The notes under the pieces are model-generated. The model searched no databases. It was given only the letters and a program-made list of their open reading frames with translations, and was not told the origin of the DNA. From positions 744,001-808,000 of the forward strand of contig CAVZCQ010000004.1 of assembly GCA_963773835.1 (NCBI GenBank): 64,000 bases of DNA. The letters run 5' to 3'. Shown here piece after piece: positions 48,972 to 57,280 of the stretch. The position numbers and the translations under genes were made by a program. Source of the stretch: JOPF136 sp963773835. Its GTDB lineage: Bacteria; Acidobacteriota; Terriglobia; Acidiferrales; UBA7541. Every line of letters begins with the position of its first letter. Within the stretch, counting starts at the first letter, position 1.

Positions 48972-50729
48972 TTAGTTCCCTAAGTGGTAGCCGGGGCCGC
49001 GGAGGACTTTGCCGGGGAGGGCGTTGGTCATTTTGCCGTCGGCGATTACGGGGACACCGTTGACGAGCACGTAGTCCATCCCCACCGAGAGTTGATTGGG
49101 ATTTTCGAAGGTAGCGCGGTCGGTGATTTTGTCCGGGTCGAACACCACGACGTCCGCCCACATGCCCTTCTTGAGCACGCCGCGGTCGGTGAGCCGCATG
49201 CGCTGCGCGGGAAGCGCGGACATCTTCCCGATGGTTTCCTCGAGCCACATGCGTTTTTCCTCGCGGACGTATTTGCGCAGGATGCGCGGGAAGGTGCCGT
49301 AGGCGCGGGGGTGTGGGCGCTCCTCGCCCAGCAGGCCGTCGAGCGAGGTGCCGGAAGAATCGTTGTCGAACGAGACCCAGGGCTGCTCGACGGCCAGGCG
49401 GATGTCGCGTTCGTCCATGCCATAGACGGCGACTTCGGTGAACGCATTGTCCTCGATGAGCAGATCGAAGATGGTGTCGAACGTGTCCTTCCCCCAGAGC
49501 TTCGAAATCTGCGCGATGGTTTTTCCCTGTAAGGGCTTCAGGGCAGGATTCTGCACCACGCCGACGAGGATTTTGTTCGCGTCGCGGACCTCTTCCCATT
49601 CGTTGTCCCAGTCCTTGGAGGGCGTTTCCATTTCTTTGCGGATGCGGGCGCGGAGGGCGGGGTCTTTGAGCCTTTCGACGAGCTTCGCGTCGCCGCCATC
49701 GTGCGCCCACGGCGGGATGAAGGCGGAAAACGTGTTGAACCAGGCGGGATAGGCGTAGGTGTCCGCGCCCACGTCGACGCCGGAAGCGCGCGCCTTTTCG
49801 ATGCGCTGGACGACCTCCGGCATGCGGCCCCAGTTGGCGACTCCAGCGACTTTCAGATGCCAGATTTCGACGGGGATGTGCGCCTCGCGGCCGATGCGGA
49901 AGGTTTCGTCGAGAGCGGTATCGATGGCGTCGCCTTCGCTGCGCATGTGCGTGGCGTAGATACCGCCGTACCCGGCGGCTACGGAGGCGAGGGCGATGAG
50001 TTCGCCGGTTTTGGCGTAGGGCGCGGGCGCGTATTCGAGCGAGGTGGAGACGCCGACGGCCCCTTCGAGCATGGCCTCGCGCACCAGCGCACGCATCTCG
50101 TCGAGCTGCTCGGGCGTGGGCTGGACGTCCGCATCGCCCAGCACCATGCGGCGAACCTGAGTGGCGCCGACGTAGGTGGCCAGGTTGATGCCCATACCCT
50201 GCTTTTCGAGACGCGCGAAGTATTGCGAAAACGTCCGCCAGTCGGGAGTGATGTGGTAGTGCTCGTAGCTGACGTGGTCTGCGGCGATGATGGCGTCGTT
50301 CAGCGGAGCGATGCTGCCGCCTTCCCCGGTGATTTCCGTGGTGATGCCCTGGTAGATCTTCGACGGCACGTGGGGGTTGACCAGCATGCTCAGCTCGGAC
50401 TGGCCGAGCATGTCGATGAATCCCGGCGCCACAACGCGGCCAGCGGCGTCGATGGTTTCCTTTGCCGGGCAGGCGGAATCAGGGGCAGTGCGTGGGCAGA
50501 GCACGCCGATGGCGGCGATGCGGCCGTCGCGAATGGCGAGGTCGCCGGAATACCACGGCGAGCCGGTGCCGTCCACAATGTGGCCGTTGCGGATGAGGAC
50601 GTCGAACGGGGCGGCGGTGGGGGCGGCGTGCGCGGCGCTGGCGGGAGGCCGCGCCGCGGCGAGAAGCGTACCGAGCGTCAACACCATGAATGCCAGAAAA
50701 ATCCGCTGAGTTCGCATCGTGGGCCCCAT
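48972..50729 (-). CDS. Secreted amidohydrolase related to D-aminoacylase, HxH motif missing
   Basis: 585 aa from ATG 50729; AGGAG lies 10 nt upstream. Signal peptide (IFLAFMVLTLGTLLAAA). D-aminoacylase-type amidohydrolase: LIRNGHIVDGTGSPWYSGDLAIRDGRIAAIG, THMRSEGDAIDTALDETF (one metal His), VEIWHLKVAG (second His), and the C-terminal ADVVVFDPDKITDRATFENP. Where the family has GFIDxHxH, this protein has GFIDMLGQSE, and the metal Cys segment is ITTEITGEGG. The metal centre must therefore differ or be partial. Divergent from hutI. Confidence 0.88.
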   Translation of the reverse strand: MGPTMRTQRIFLAFMVLTLGTLLAAARPPASAAHAAPTAAPFDVLIRNGHIVDGTGSPWYSGDLAIRDGRIAAIGVLCPRTAPDSACPAKETIDAAGRVVAPGFIDMLGQSELSMLVNPHVPSKIYQGITTEITGEGGSIAPLNDAIIAADHVSYEHYHITPDWRTFSQYFARLEKQGMGINLATYVGATQVRRMVLGDADVQPTPEQLDEMRALVREAMLEGAVGVSTSLEYAPAPYAKTGELIALASVAAGYGGIYATHMRSEGDAIDTALDETFRIGREAHIPVEIWHLKVAGVANWGRMPEVVQRIEKARASGVDVGADTYAYPAWFNTFSAFIPPWAHDGGDAKLVERLKDPALRARIRKEMETPSKDWDNEWEEVRDANKILVGVVQNPALKPLQGKTIAQISKLWGKDTFDTIFDLLIEDNAFTEVAVYGMDERDIRLAVEQPWVSFDNDSSGTSLDGLLGEERPHPRAYGTFPRILRKYVREEKRMWLEETIGKMSALPAQRMRLTDRGVLKKGMWADVVVFDPDKITDRATFENPNQLSVGMDYVLVNGVPVIADGKMTNALPGKVLRGPGYHLGN

Positions 50730-50832
50730 GCAGGTCTGACTCCTGTGGATACCGACAGCCGGTTGGAATGCCTGCCGTGATTCACGAGCACCGCGCCGCC
50801 GACCGTCGATGATACGCCGCGAGCAAATGACG

Positions 50833-50838
50833 TACAAT
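50833..50838 (+). promoter_or_regulatory. -10 box of hutI
   Basis: TACAAT 11 nt before the hutI ATG (50850), so the transcript would have a leader of about 5 nt. No strong -35 box seen. Confidence 0.35.
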
Positions 50839-50849
50839 CTCGGCCCACG

Positions 50850-52142
50850 ATGGCGGATGCGCTGCTTCTGACCGGCTGCAAGCAACTCGTGACGATGGCG
50901 GGGCCTGCGCCGCGGCGAGGGCGAGCGCTCGGCGAGATCGGGCTGGTGGAAGACGGCGCGGTGCTCATCCGCGACGGGCGCATTGTGGCTGCCGGGCCGA
51001 GGGCGAAAGTAGAACGCCAGGCGGCAGCGCGGCGCGCGCGGAAGATGGAGCTGGGCGGCCGGGTGGTAACGCCGGGACTGGTGGACGCGCACACCCACCT
51101 GGTGTTCGCCGCGAGCCGCGCCGCGGAATACGAGCAGCGCATCGCCGGGGCGACGTACGAGCAGATTGCGAAGGCGGGGGGCGGAATCCTGTCGAGCGTG
51201 CGGGCGCTGCGTGCCGCGCCGGACGACGAGCTGGCGCGCACGGCACGGGCGCGGCTGGAGCGAATGGCCGCGTACGGCACCACCACAATTGAAGCGAAAT
51301 CGGGGTACGGCCTCGATTTCGAAAATGAACTGCGGACGCTGAAACTGCTGCGGCGGCTGGGACCCTCGAACAAAGACCAGCCGGTGGAAATCGTGCCGAC
51401 GCTGCTCGCGGCGCACACGGTGCCGCCGGAATTTCGTTATGCCGGCGGCGCGGACGAATACGTGGACCGCATCGTCCGGCTGATTTTGCCCGCGGTGGCG
51501 CTGGAGGGACTGGCGGAGTACTGCGACGTGTTTGTGGAGCGGGGCGCGTTTACGGTGGCGCAGGCGCGGCGGATCATGGCGGCGGCGCGGGCGCTGGGAT
51601 TGAAACCGCGGCTCCATGCCGAGCAACTGGCGCGCACGGGGGGCGCGCGGCTGGCTGTGGAAGTGGAAGCGGCCAGTGTGGACCACCTGGATTACGTGAA
51701 CGGTTCGGACGTTCGCGGGCTGGCGCGGTCGGAGGTGGCGTGCATTCTGCTGCCGGGGTGCAGCTTCCATCTGGGGCTGGCGCGCTATGCCCCCGCGCGG
51801 AAACTGATCGATGCGGGAGCGATTGTGGCGCTGGCTACGGACTGCAATCCGGGGACGAGTCCGACACTGAGCCTGCCGATGGCCATGTCGCTGGCCTGCA
51901 CGCAGATGCGGATGACGCCCGCGGAGGCGCTGGCGGCGTGCACGATCAATGCGGCGTATTCGCTGGGACGGCACGGGCGGATCGGATCCATCGAGGCGGG
52001 GAAAGACGCGGACCTCGCCGTCTTCGACGTGGAAGACTACCGGGAGATTCCCTACTACTTCGGGGGAAATCTTTGCTCGTTGACGATAAAGCGAGGACAG
52101 GTAGTGCCACGGCAGGCAACCGCGCCCGCAGACAGAGATTGA
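50850..52142 (+). CDS. hutI: Imidazolonepropionase
   Basis: 430 aa. Third step of histidine breakdown: opens imidazolone propionate to formimino-glutamate. Metal motif VVTPGLVDAHTHLVFAASRAAEYEQRIAGATYEQIAKAGGGI is diagnostic for HutI; also ERMAAYGTTTIEAKSGYGLDFENELR, HAEQLARTGGARLAVE, DCNPGTSPTLSLPMAMSLACTQMRMTPAEAL. Separated from hutU by five other genes and from ftcD by one. Confidence 0.97.
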   Translation: MADALLLTGCKQLVTMAGPAPRRGRALGEIGLVEDGAVLIRDGRIVAAGPRAKVERQAAARRARKMELGGRVVTPGLVDAHTHLVFAASRAAEYEQRIAGATYEQIAKAGGGILSSVRALRAAPDDELARTARARLERMAAYGTTTIEAKSGYGLDFENELRTLKLLRRLGPSNKDQPVEIVPTLLAAHTVPPEFRYAGGADEYVDRIVRLILPAVALEGLAEYCDVFVERGAFTVAQARRIMAAARALGLKPRLHAEQLARTGGARLAVEVEAASVDHLDYVNGSDVRGLARSEVACILLPGCSFHLGLARYAPARKLIDAGAIVALATDCNPGTSPTLSLPMAMSLACTQMRMTPAEALAACTINAAYSLGRHGRIGSIEAGKDADLAVFDVEDYREIPYYFGGNLCSLTIKRGQVVPRQATAPADRD

Positions 52143-52256
52143 CATGCGCTTTCTCTTCGTATAAGAGTTCTTGAATAGTGTGCGTCCGGTCGGAACGGTA
52201 TCTGCGCAATCGGGATTGAAACGGCGGGAACCGTAAAGGTCCTGAAGGAGAACGCC

Positions 52257-53498
52257 ATGCAGAAAGCCTGGCAGCCACTGAGATTGGCGCTGGTGCTGGC
52301 GCTGGGGGCAATTTCCGCGTTTTCCCAGACGCCTCCGCGAAGACCACAACCCGCCGCAAGATCAGTTGAGCCGCAGCCCCTGTCGGCAAAGGCTCTGGTG
52401 CAGCGCGAATCACCGGCCATCGTTACCGTGTTTAATGTGGGAGCGAGCGGAAAACCCGAGGCCATGGGCACGGGATTTATTGTGCGCCCCGAGGGAGTGG
52501 TGGTGACGAATTTCCACGTGATTCGGGGCGCCACCAGCGTGCAAATCAAGCTCAAAGATGGTGAGATTTACGACCAAGTGGTTGTGTTCGATTACAATCA
52601 GATGCGCGACATCGCGATCTTGCAGATCCGGGCGAGAGACCTGCCCACGGTCAAGCTGGGAAGTTCAGAGAAGGTCGGACCGGGTGACAAAGCCTATGCC
52701 ATCGGAAACCCGGAAGGTTTTGACTATACGGTCTCCGACGGTCTCGTGAGCGCGAAGCGCGTGATCGAGGGGGTGGAGAAGCTGCAGATCACGGTTCCCA
52801 TTTCGCACGGGTCGAGCGGCGGCCCGCTGTACAACGAGTATGGAGAAGTGATCGGCATCACCACCGAAGGAATTATGGAAGGCGCGCAGCTGCTCAATTT
52901 TGCCATTCCGATCAAATATGTGGTCCCGATGCTGGAAGGCATTTCGCGGAACCTGACGGTGGCGCAAGTGACCGCGCAAACGCAGCCACCGGCGCCGCCG
53001 GCGCCCGCTCCTGCCCCGGCTCCTGCTCCTGCCCCTGCGCCTGCGGCTCCCCCGGCATCAAGCACGGGCACGACCGTGGGCACAAAATACACGGAACCCA
53101 CCGGGCACGTCACGGTCACACTGCCGCCCGGTTGGAGAGCCGAAGATCCCAAGAATGCGTTGATGGAACTGACGAACGGCAATTCCTATCTACTGCTCTT
53201 CAAGGGTACGGGAGATGCAACCGCCCTATTCCAGCAGGCCGTCACGCGGTCGAAAAACATGGGCCAGGTCGGCAACATGGTGGCATGGTCGAAATACATC
53301 GAATCCGATGACGCCAAGTCGCAACTGCGTGCGCAGACGTATACGACCATGCTGAACGAGCGCACCAAGGTAAAGCTGTTTATGGCGGGATTGCACGCTT
53401 CGAATCTGGCTATCTACGCGATCGGCATCGTGGATGACGCTTCGCAGACGGATTTGGACCAGACCGTGAATGTGTTTTTGAGCGTGCAGTGGCAGTGA
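52257..53498 (+). CDS. Secreted trypsin-like serine protease with C-terminal extra domain
   Basis: 413 aa, GAAGGAGA before ATG. Signal peptide (LRLALVLALGAISAFS). HtrA-type S1C protease domain: triad His in TNFHVI, Asp in MRDIAIL, Ser in SHGSSGGPLYNEYGEVIGI. There is no PDZ domain; instead a Pro-Ala tandem linker (about residues 240-265) leads to a ~130-residue beta-rich domain (TGHVTVTLPPGWRAEDPKNALMELTNGNSYLLLF), similar to PsbP/DUF1795-type stress domains. Likely a periplasmic quality-control protease. Confidence 0.9.
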   Translation: MQKAWQPLRLALVLALGAISAFSQTPPRRPQPAARSVEPQPLSAKALVQRESPAIVTVFNVGASGKPEAMGTGFIVRPEGVVVTNFHVIRGATSVQIKLKDGEIYDQVVVFDYNQMRDIAILQIRARDLPTVKLGSSEKVGPGDKAYAIGNPEGFDYTVSDGLVSAKRVIEGVEKLQITVPISHGSSGGPLYNEYGEVIGITTEGIMEGAQLLNFAIPIKYVVPMLEGISRNLTVAQVTAQTQPPAPPAPAPAPAPAPAPAPAAPPASSTGTTVGTKYTEPTGHVTVTLPPGWRAEDPKNALMELTNGNSYLLLFKGTGDATALFQQAVTRSKNMGQVGNMVAWSKYIESDDAKSQLRAQTYTTMLNERTKVKLFMAGLHASNLAIYAIGIVDDASQTDLDQTVNVFLSVQWQ

Positions 53499-53892
53499 CG
53501 GCGCGCTCGTGCGCGAGCTCACCGGGACGCAGCAGGGTGCTGAAAAAGCAGGGGTGGCGCGCCTGCAGGGGTGGCTTTATGCCGCCATGTTCTTCGGATT
53601 CTGGCGGGATAAACCCGCCGCTCCAGGATTGTTGGCGCTGATCAGCACCCTGGTAGAAGCGAAGGCTGCAGCGATCGTTTCTTTCCGTACGTCCGGGCGA
53701 CGGCCTCCCGCCGGGCGCCTCCCTTCCCCGCCGCTTGCTGGGTTAAGATGTCACTTCGCGCAGCGCGGGAAATCAGCGGTTGCCGGTGATCGCTCGAAGA
53801 GTGGTAGTCTCTTCCAATGCCTCGCGCGCGACGCTGAGGGGACGGACGGACAGGAGTGATTTTCCGGGCAGGCTCAGCCGGCTGTTTTCCAC
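53499..53892. other. 394-bp intergenic region with an 11-bp inverted repeat
   Basis: CAGGGTGCTGA (53533-53543) and TCAGCACCCTG (53642-53652) bound a ~120-bp segment, a layout seen in small non-autonomous elements. A 116-codon frame at 53509 is not protein-like. Nothing else was seen apart from a GC-rich leader to ftcD. Confidence 0.5.
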
Positions 53893-55422
53893 ATGAAACG
53901 TCTGATTGAGTGCGTGCCGAATTTTTCCGAGGGGCGCGACGCAGCAAAGGTGGATGCGCTCGTGGCCGCGATGTCCGGCGTGGACGGAGTGGCGGTGCTG
54001 GACCGCGAGATGGATGCGGACCACAACCGCTGTGTGATTACGCTGGCGGGCGAACCGGATGCCGTTGCCGAGGCCGCACTGCGCGGAGTGGGCCGGGCGC
54101 TGGAACTGATTGACCTGACACGGCACACGGGCGCGCATCCGCGCGTGGGCGCGACCGACGTGGTGCCGTTCATCCCCGTGGACGGCGTCAGCATCGAAGA
54201 CTGCGTGGCGCTGGCCCGGCGCGTAGGGAGCGAAATCTGGGAACGCTATCGCATCCCCGTCTATTTTTACGAAGCCGCAGCGTTGCGGCCGCAGTGCGCC
54301 AACCTGGAGAATGTGCGCAAAGGCCAGTTTGAAGGCCTGCGCGAGGAGGCGCCGAGAAATCGGGAGCGCGCGCCAGACGTCGGGGGGCCGGCGCTGCATC
54401 CGACGGCGGGAGCGACGGTGGTGGGCGCGCGGAAATTCCTGATCGCCTACAACATCAACCTGAACACGCCGGACGTGGAAATCGCGAAGAAAATCGCGAA
54501 GGCGATTCGATTCTCGACGGGCGGGCTGCGCTACGCGAAGGCCATGGGAGTGGAACTGCGCGCCCGGGGCCTGGCGCAGGTGTCCATCAACATGACGGAC
54601 TTCGAGCAGACGCCGCTCTATCGCGTGTTCGATATGGTGGAACGGGAGGCGAAGCGCTACGGCGTGATGATCGTGGGCAGCGAAATCGTGGGACTCGTCC
54701 CGCAGAAGGCGCTGGACATGGCCGCGGACTTCTACCTGCAGCTCGAAAACTTTTCAGCGGCGCAGGTGTTAGAGAACCGTCTGGCGGCGGCGCGCGAGGG
54801 GCTCCCGCTCGAGGCGCACGGCGGTCTTGCGGCCATGGCGCGTCCGCTGCTGGATGCCGTCGCCGCGCCCACAGCGGCGCCGGGCGGGGGGTCGGTGGCG
54901 GCGCTGGCCGGCTCGCTGGCCGCGTGCCTGGGCCAGATGGTGGCGCAGCTTTCGCGGCAGAAGAAATCGCAGGCGCAGTTTGCCGAACAGCTTTCCTCGG
55001 CGCTCGCGGAGCTGCGTCGCGCCGGCGACGCGCTGGCGCGGGCGATCGACGAGGACGCGGCAGCGTACGAAGCCGTGATGGCCGCGTTCAAATTGCCGAA
55101 AGGCACAGCGGGAGAGCAGCAGCAGCGCAGCGATGCGATCCAGCAGGCCACGCGGGGCGCAGCGGAGGTGCCGCTGCGGGTGGCGGAGGCCGCCTCGGGA
55201 CTGCTGGACCGGCTGGGACAACTCGAACCGCTCATCAGCCCGTCTATGATTTCAGACCTGCGCGTGGGCCGGCTGATGGCGGGGGCCGCAGTGCGCGGGG
55301 CGCTGGAAAACGTGGCCATCAATCTCGAATCCATTACCGATGCGGCCTACGTGCAATCCATGCGGGCGCGCGTGGCGGCGATGGAAGAGCGTCTGACCAC
55401 CGCGCAGGTCGCCGCGGGCTGA
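53893..55422 (+). CDS. ftcD: Fused glutamate formimidoyltransferase/formimidotetrahydrofolate cyclodeaminase
   Basis: 509 aa bifunctional protein, as in animals and some bacteria. Residues 1-~300: formiminotransferase with RLIECVPNFSEGRD, catalytic His82 in HTGAHPRVGATDVVPF, GARKFLIAYNINLNT. Residues ~315-500: cyclodeaminase four-helix part (APTAAPGGGSVAALAGSLAACLGQMV; AAYEAVMAAFKLPKG). Moves the formimino group from histidine breakdown to THF and makes methenyl-THF plus ammonia. Its TGA overlaps the next ATG (TGATG). Confidence 0.96.
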   Translation: MKRLIECVPNFSEGRDAAKVDALVAAMSGVDGVAVLDREMDADHNRCVITLAGEPDAVAEAALRGVGRALELIDLTRHTGAHPRVGATDVVPFIPVDGVSIEDCVALARRVGSEIWERYRIPVYFYEAAALRPQCANLENVRKGQFEGLREEAPRNRERAPDVGGPALHPTAGATVVGARKFLIAYNINLNTPDVEIAKKIAKAIRFSTGGLRYAKAMGVELRARGLAQVSINMTDFEQTPLYRVFDMVEREAKRYGVMIVGSEIVGLVPQKALDMAADFYLQLENFSAAQVLENRLAAAREGLPLEAHGGLAAMARPLLDAVAAPTAAPGGGSVAALAGSLAACLGQMVAQLSRQKKSQAQFAEQLSSALAELRRAGDALARAIDEDAAAYEAVMAAFKLPKGTAGEQQQRSDAIQQATRGAAEVPLRVAEAASGLLDRLGQLEPLISPSMISDLRVGRLMAGAAVRGALENVAINLESITDAAYVQSMRARVAAMEERLTTAQVAAG

Positions 55423-56462
55423 TGCGAGGCAACGCCAGATGCGCGGTCGCTGCGGTGTGCTGCCTGGCGCTGGCGCTGGCCGGTGTTGCGCGGGCGGGCT
55501 CGCTTTCCGCTTCCGTCCTGGGCATGTTCCCGAAAAATGTGGGGGAAATCGGCTACGCCGACGTGAAAACGGCGCGCCAGGCGTCGTGGTTCCGTCAATT
55601 CGAGGCGCAGGTGCTGCCCGTGCGGTTCTCCTACTTCGAGCGGTTCGTCACCTCAGCGGGATTGGATTTGTCGAAACAGGTGGACGAAATCGCGTGGGCT
55701 GCGGCCGCGGCTCCCACCCCGCCGCCCGGGAGCGCGGCGGACGCGGCGGCTGCGGGCGCGCCACCCGCGGCGCCGCAGAAATTCACGGGCGAAGAGGTGG
55801 TGGGAATCGCGCTGGGGAATTTCACGCCCGACGTGATCGACCAGTTTTTCAAGGCGCAGAAACTCCCTACGGTAACCGTGCGCGGGTACACGCTGTATGC
55901 GTTCGGGAGCGGAGTGTCGCCCGGCGACCTGTTTTTCTTCTTCCTGGACCAGAACACCCTGGCGTTCGGCCACCGGGAGCCGCTGGAGTCGCTGATCGCG
56001 GTGCACTTCGGGGACGAGGAGAGCTTTCTGGCCAACGACACGCTCTCGCCGCTGGTGGACGAGGTGAACGGCGACGGCACCCTGTGGGAAGCGATGGACA
56101 GAAACTACGCGCAAACGGCCATCGGCCGGATGCTGCCGGACCTGGCGCAGTTTCCCGGGGCCAACACGCTGCTGGCGCGCGTGAAGGGCATGACCGTGAC
56201 GATGCAGACGGATCCGGGAATGGATGCACAGGTGATGCCGCTGTGCGCCTCCGCGGACGACGCGGTGACGCTGGCGCAGTTGCTCCAGGCCGGCCTGCTG
56301 TACAAACACTACCAAACGGCGCAGACCGACCCCGACATGGCGCGCGTGATCGACGGTACCAGCGTCTCCGCCAACGGGGACCATCTGAAAATCCGAACGC
56401 AGATCCCGGACGACCTGCTGCTTTCGCTTCTGCGGAATAACGCCTTCGCCACCCACATGTAG
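55422..56462 (+). CDS. Secreted hypothetical protein downstream of ftcD
   Basis: 346 aa; ATG overlaps the ftcD stop by 1 nt (TGATG). Signal peptide (CAVAAVCCLALALAGVARA). The mature part is a mixed alpha/beta domain (FPKNVGEIGYADVKTARQASWFRQFEAQVLP; FYERFVTSAGLDLSKQVDEIAWAAA), with a Pro/Ala linker and a VVGIALGNFTPDVIDQFFKAQKL segment and a second similar half. Acidobacterial proteins of this type have no known function. Translational coupling to ftcD may be accidental. Confidence 0.75.
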   Translation: MRGNARCAVAAVCCLALALAGVARAGSLSASVLGMFPKNVGEIGYADVKTARQASWFRQFEAQVLPVRFSYFERFVTSAGLDLSKQVDEIAWAAAAAPTPPPGSAADAAAAGAPPAAPQKFTGEEVVGIALGNFTPDVIDQFFKAQKLPTVTVRGYTLYAFGSGVSPGDLFFFFLDQNTLAFGHREPLESLIAVHFGDEESFLANDTLSPLVDEVNGDGTLWEAMDRNYAQTAIGRMLPDLAQFPGANTLLARVKGMTVTMQTDPGMDAQVMPLCASADDAVTLAQLLQAGLLYKHYQTAQTDPDMARVIDGTSVSANGDHLKIRTQIPDDLLLSLLRNNAFATHM

Positions 56463-56469
56463 TGAGGCA

Positions 56470-56489
56470 GGGCACGACAGGTCGTGCCC
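56470..56489. repeat. Hairpin, GGGCACGAC family
   Basis: Arms GGGCACGAC and GTCGTGCCC around AG, between the end of the ftcD-linked gene and the convergent RsbW-like gene. Confidence 0.8.
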
Positions 56490-56515
56490 CTGCGATTCGG
56501 GACTCGAGCGCGGCG

Positions 56516-56944
56516 TCAGTTGGCGCGCGACTTGGCGCCCGGAAGGTATTTCACCAGGATCATGCGGGAAACCTGGCCGGAGGTTTCGAATTTCACGCGG
56601 TCCACGCGGGAGAGGAGATTGGCGCCGGCTGTCTCCGCCGGCCCGCCCGCGGCGCCGAGAAAAGCATCGAGGCCGATGGCGGGGCCGGTGACGCCGGGAT
56701 GAGCGATGCTGATTTCGATGCGGTCGGGAAACTGCTCGATGGTCACTTCCAGGGCGCCCTCATCGGTCTCGGCGCGGCGCAAGGCGTCGCTGCACACCTG
56801 TTCGCAGGCCGCAATGAGATTCCGGCGGTCGGAATCGCCCAGATGGGCATCCTCGGCAAAATGTTCGAGGGCGGCAGCGGCCGCGGGGAACAGAGCGAGG
56901 CCGCCGGAGAGCTTCAGTTGGGCCCGTTTGCTCTCAGCGCTCAC
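56516..56944 (-). CDS. RsbW-like serine kinase/anti-sigma ATPase domain
   Basis: 142 aa from GTG 56944, overlapping the upstream TGA (GTGA). HATPase_c_2 fold: FAEDAHLGDSDRRNLIAACEQVCSDALRRAETDEG (N-box, with Cys replacing the usual Asn-Ala), LEVTIEQFPDRIEISIAHPGVTG and a degenerate GLDAFLG/GANLLSRVDRV region. Anti-sigma kinases of this family phosphorylate STAS antagonists or bind sigma factors. The degraded ATP site suggests it may not be an active kinase. Coupled to a zinc-ribbon gene. Confidence 0.8.
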   Translation of the reverse strand: MSAESKRAQLKLSGGLALFPAAAAALEHFAEDAHLGDSDRRNLIAACEQVCSDALRRAETDEGALEVTIEQFPDRIEISIAHPGVTGPAIGLDAFLGAAGGPAETAGANLLSRVDRVKFETSGQVSRMILVKYLPGAKSRAN

Positions 56945-57120
56945 GATTGCTCAGCGTTGGCCTTGCCGACGTCGCAGGCCTCGCGGCAGGACTCGCAGTA
57001 ATACTGGCCATCGGCGCACAGGCTGACCTTATCCCATGACTTGCAGAGGCCGCAGTAGCGGTCGCACTTACAATTCCATTCCGGCTGATCGCACTGCGCG
57101 CACAGAGTCTCAGTAGCCAT
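56941..57120 (-). CDS. Small zinc-ribbon-like protein
   Basis: 59 aa from ATG 57120 with GAGGGGCG 6-7 nt upstream. Ten cysteines in about 50 residues: CAQCDQPEWNCKCDRYCGLCKSW and CADGQYYCESCREAC, forming two probable zinc knuckles. No other domain. Overlaps the RsbW-like GTG by 4 nt, so the two are translated together. It may be a partner or sensor of that protein; this is inference. Confidence 0.75.
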   Translation of the reverse strand: MATETLCAQCDQPEWNCKCDRYCGLCKSWDKVSLCADGQYYCESCREACDVGKANAEQS

Positions 57121-57280
57121 AAACGCCCCTCGGGACACTATAGGGCAGGTAGGGATGGAGGTAAAGCAGGGAGAGGAACGAACCGCACGAAACGCGCCGG
57201 GGGATTCGCCGGGCGCGGACGGGGCTTGCAGTCGAGCAACGCAGCGGGTAAAAGGGTGTTCTCATTTTTCAGGAGGAATC

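Noticed and set aside
50730..52349. Minus-strand extension of the D-aminoacylase frame over hutI, giving an 1125-codon frame.
   Set aside because: The part beyond 50729 is antisense to hutI; a signal peptide at 50729 marks the true start.
53509..53859. 116-codon plus-strand frame before ftcD.
   Set aside because: Composition is not protein-like and it contains a repeat-bounded segment; no ribosome site.
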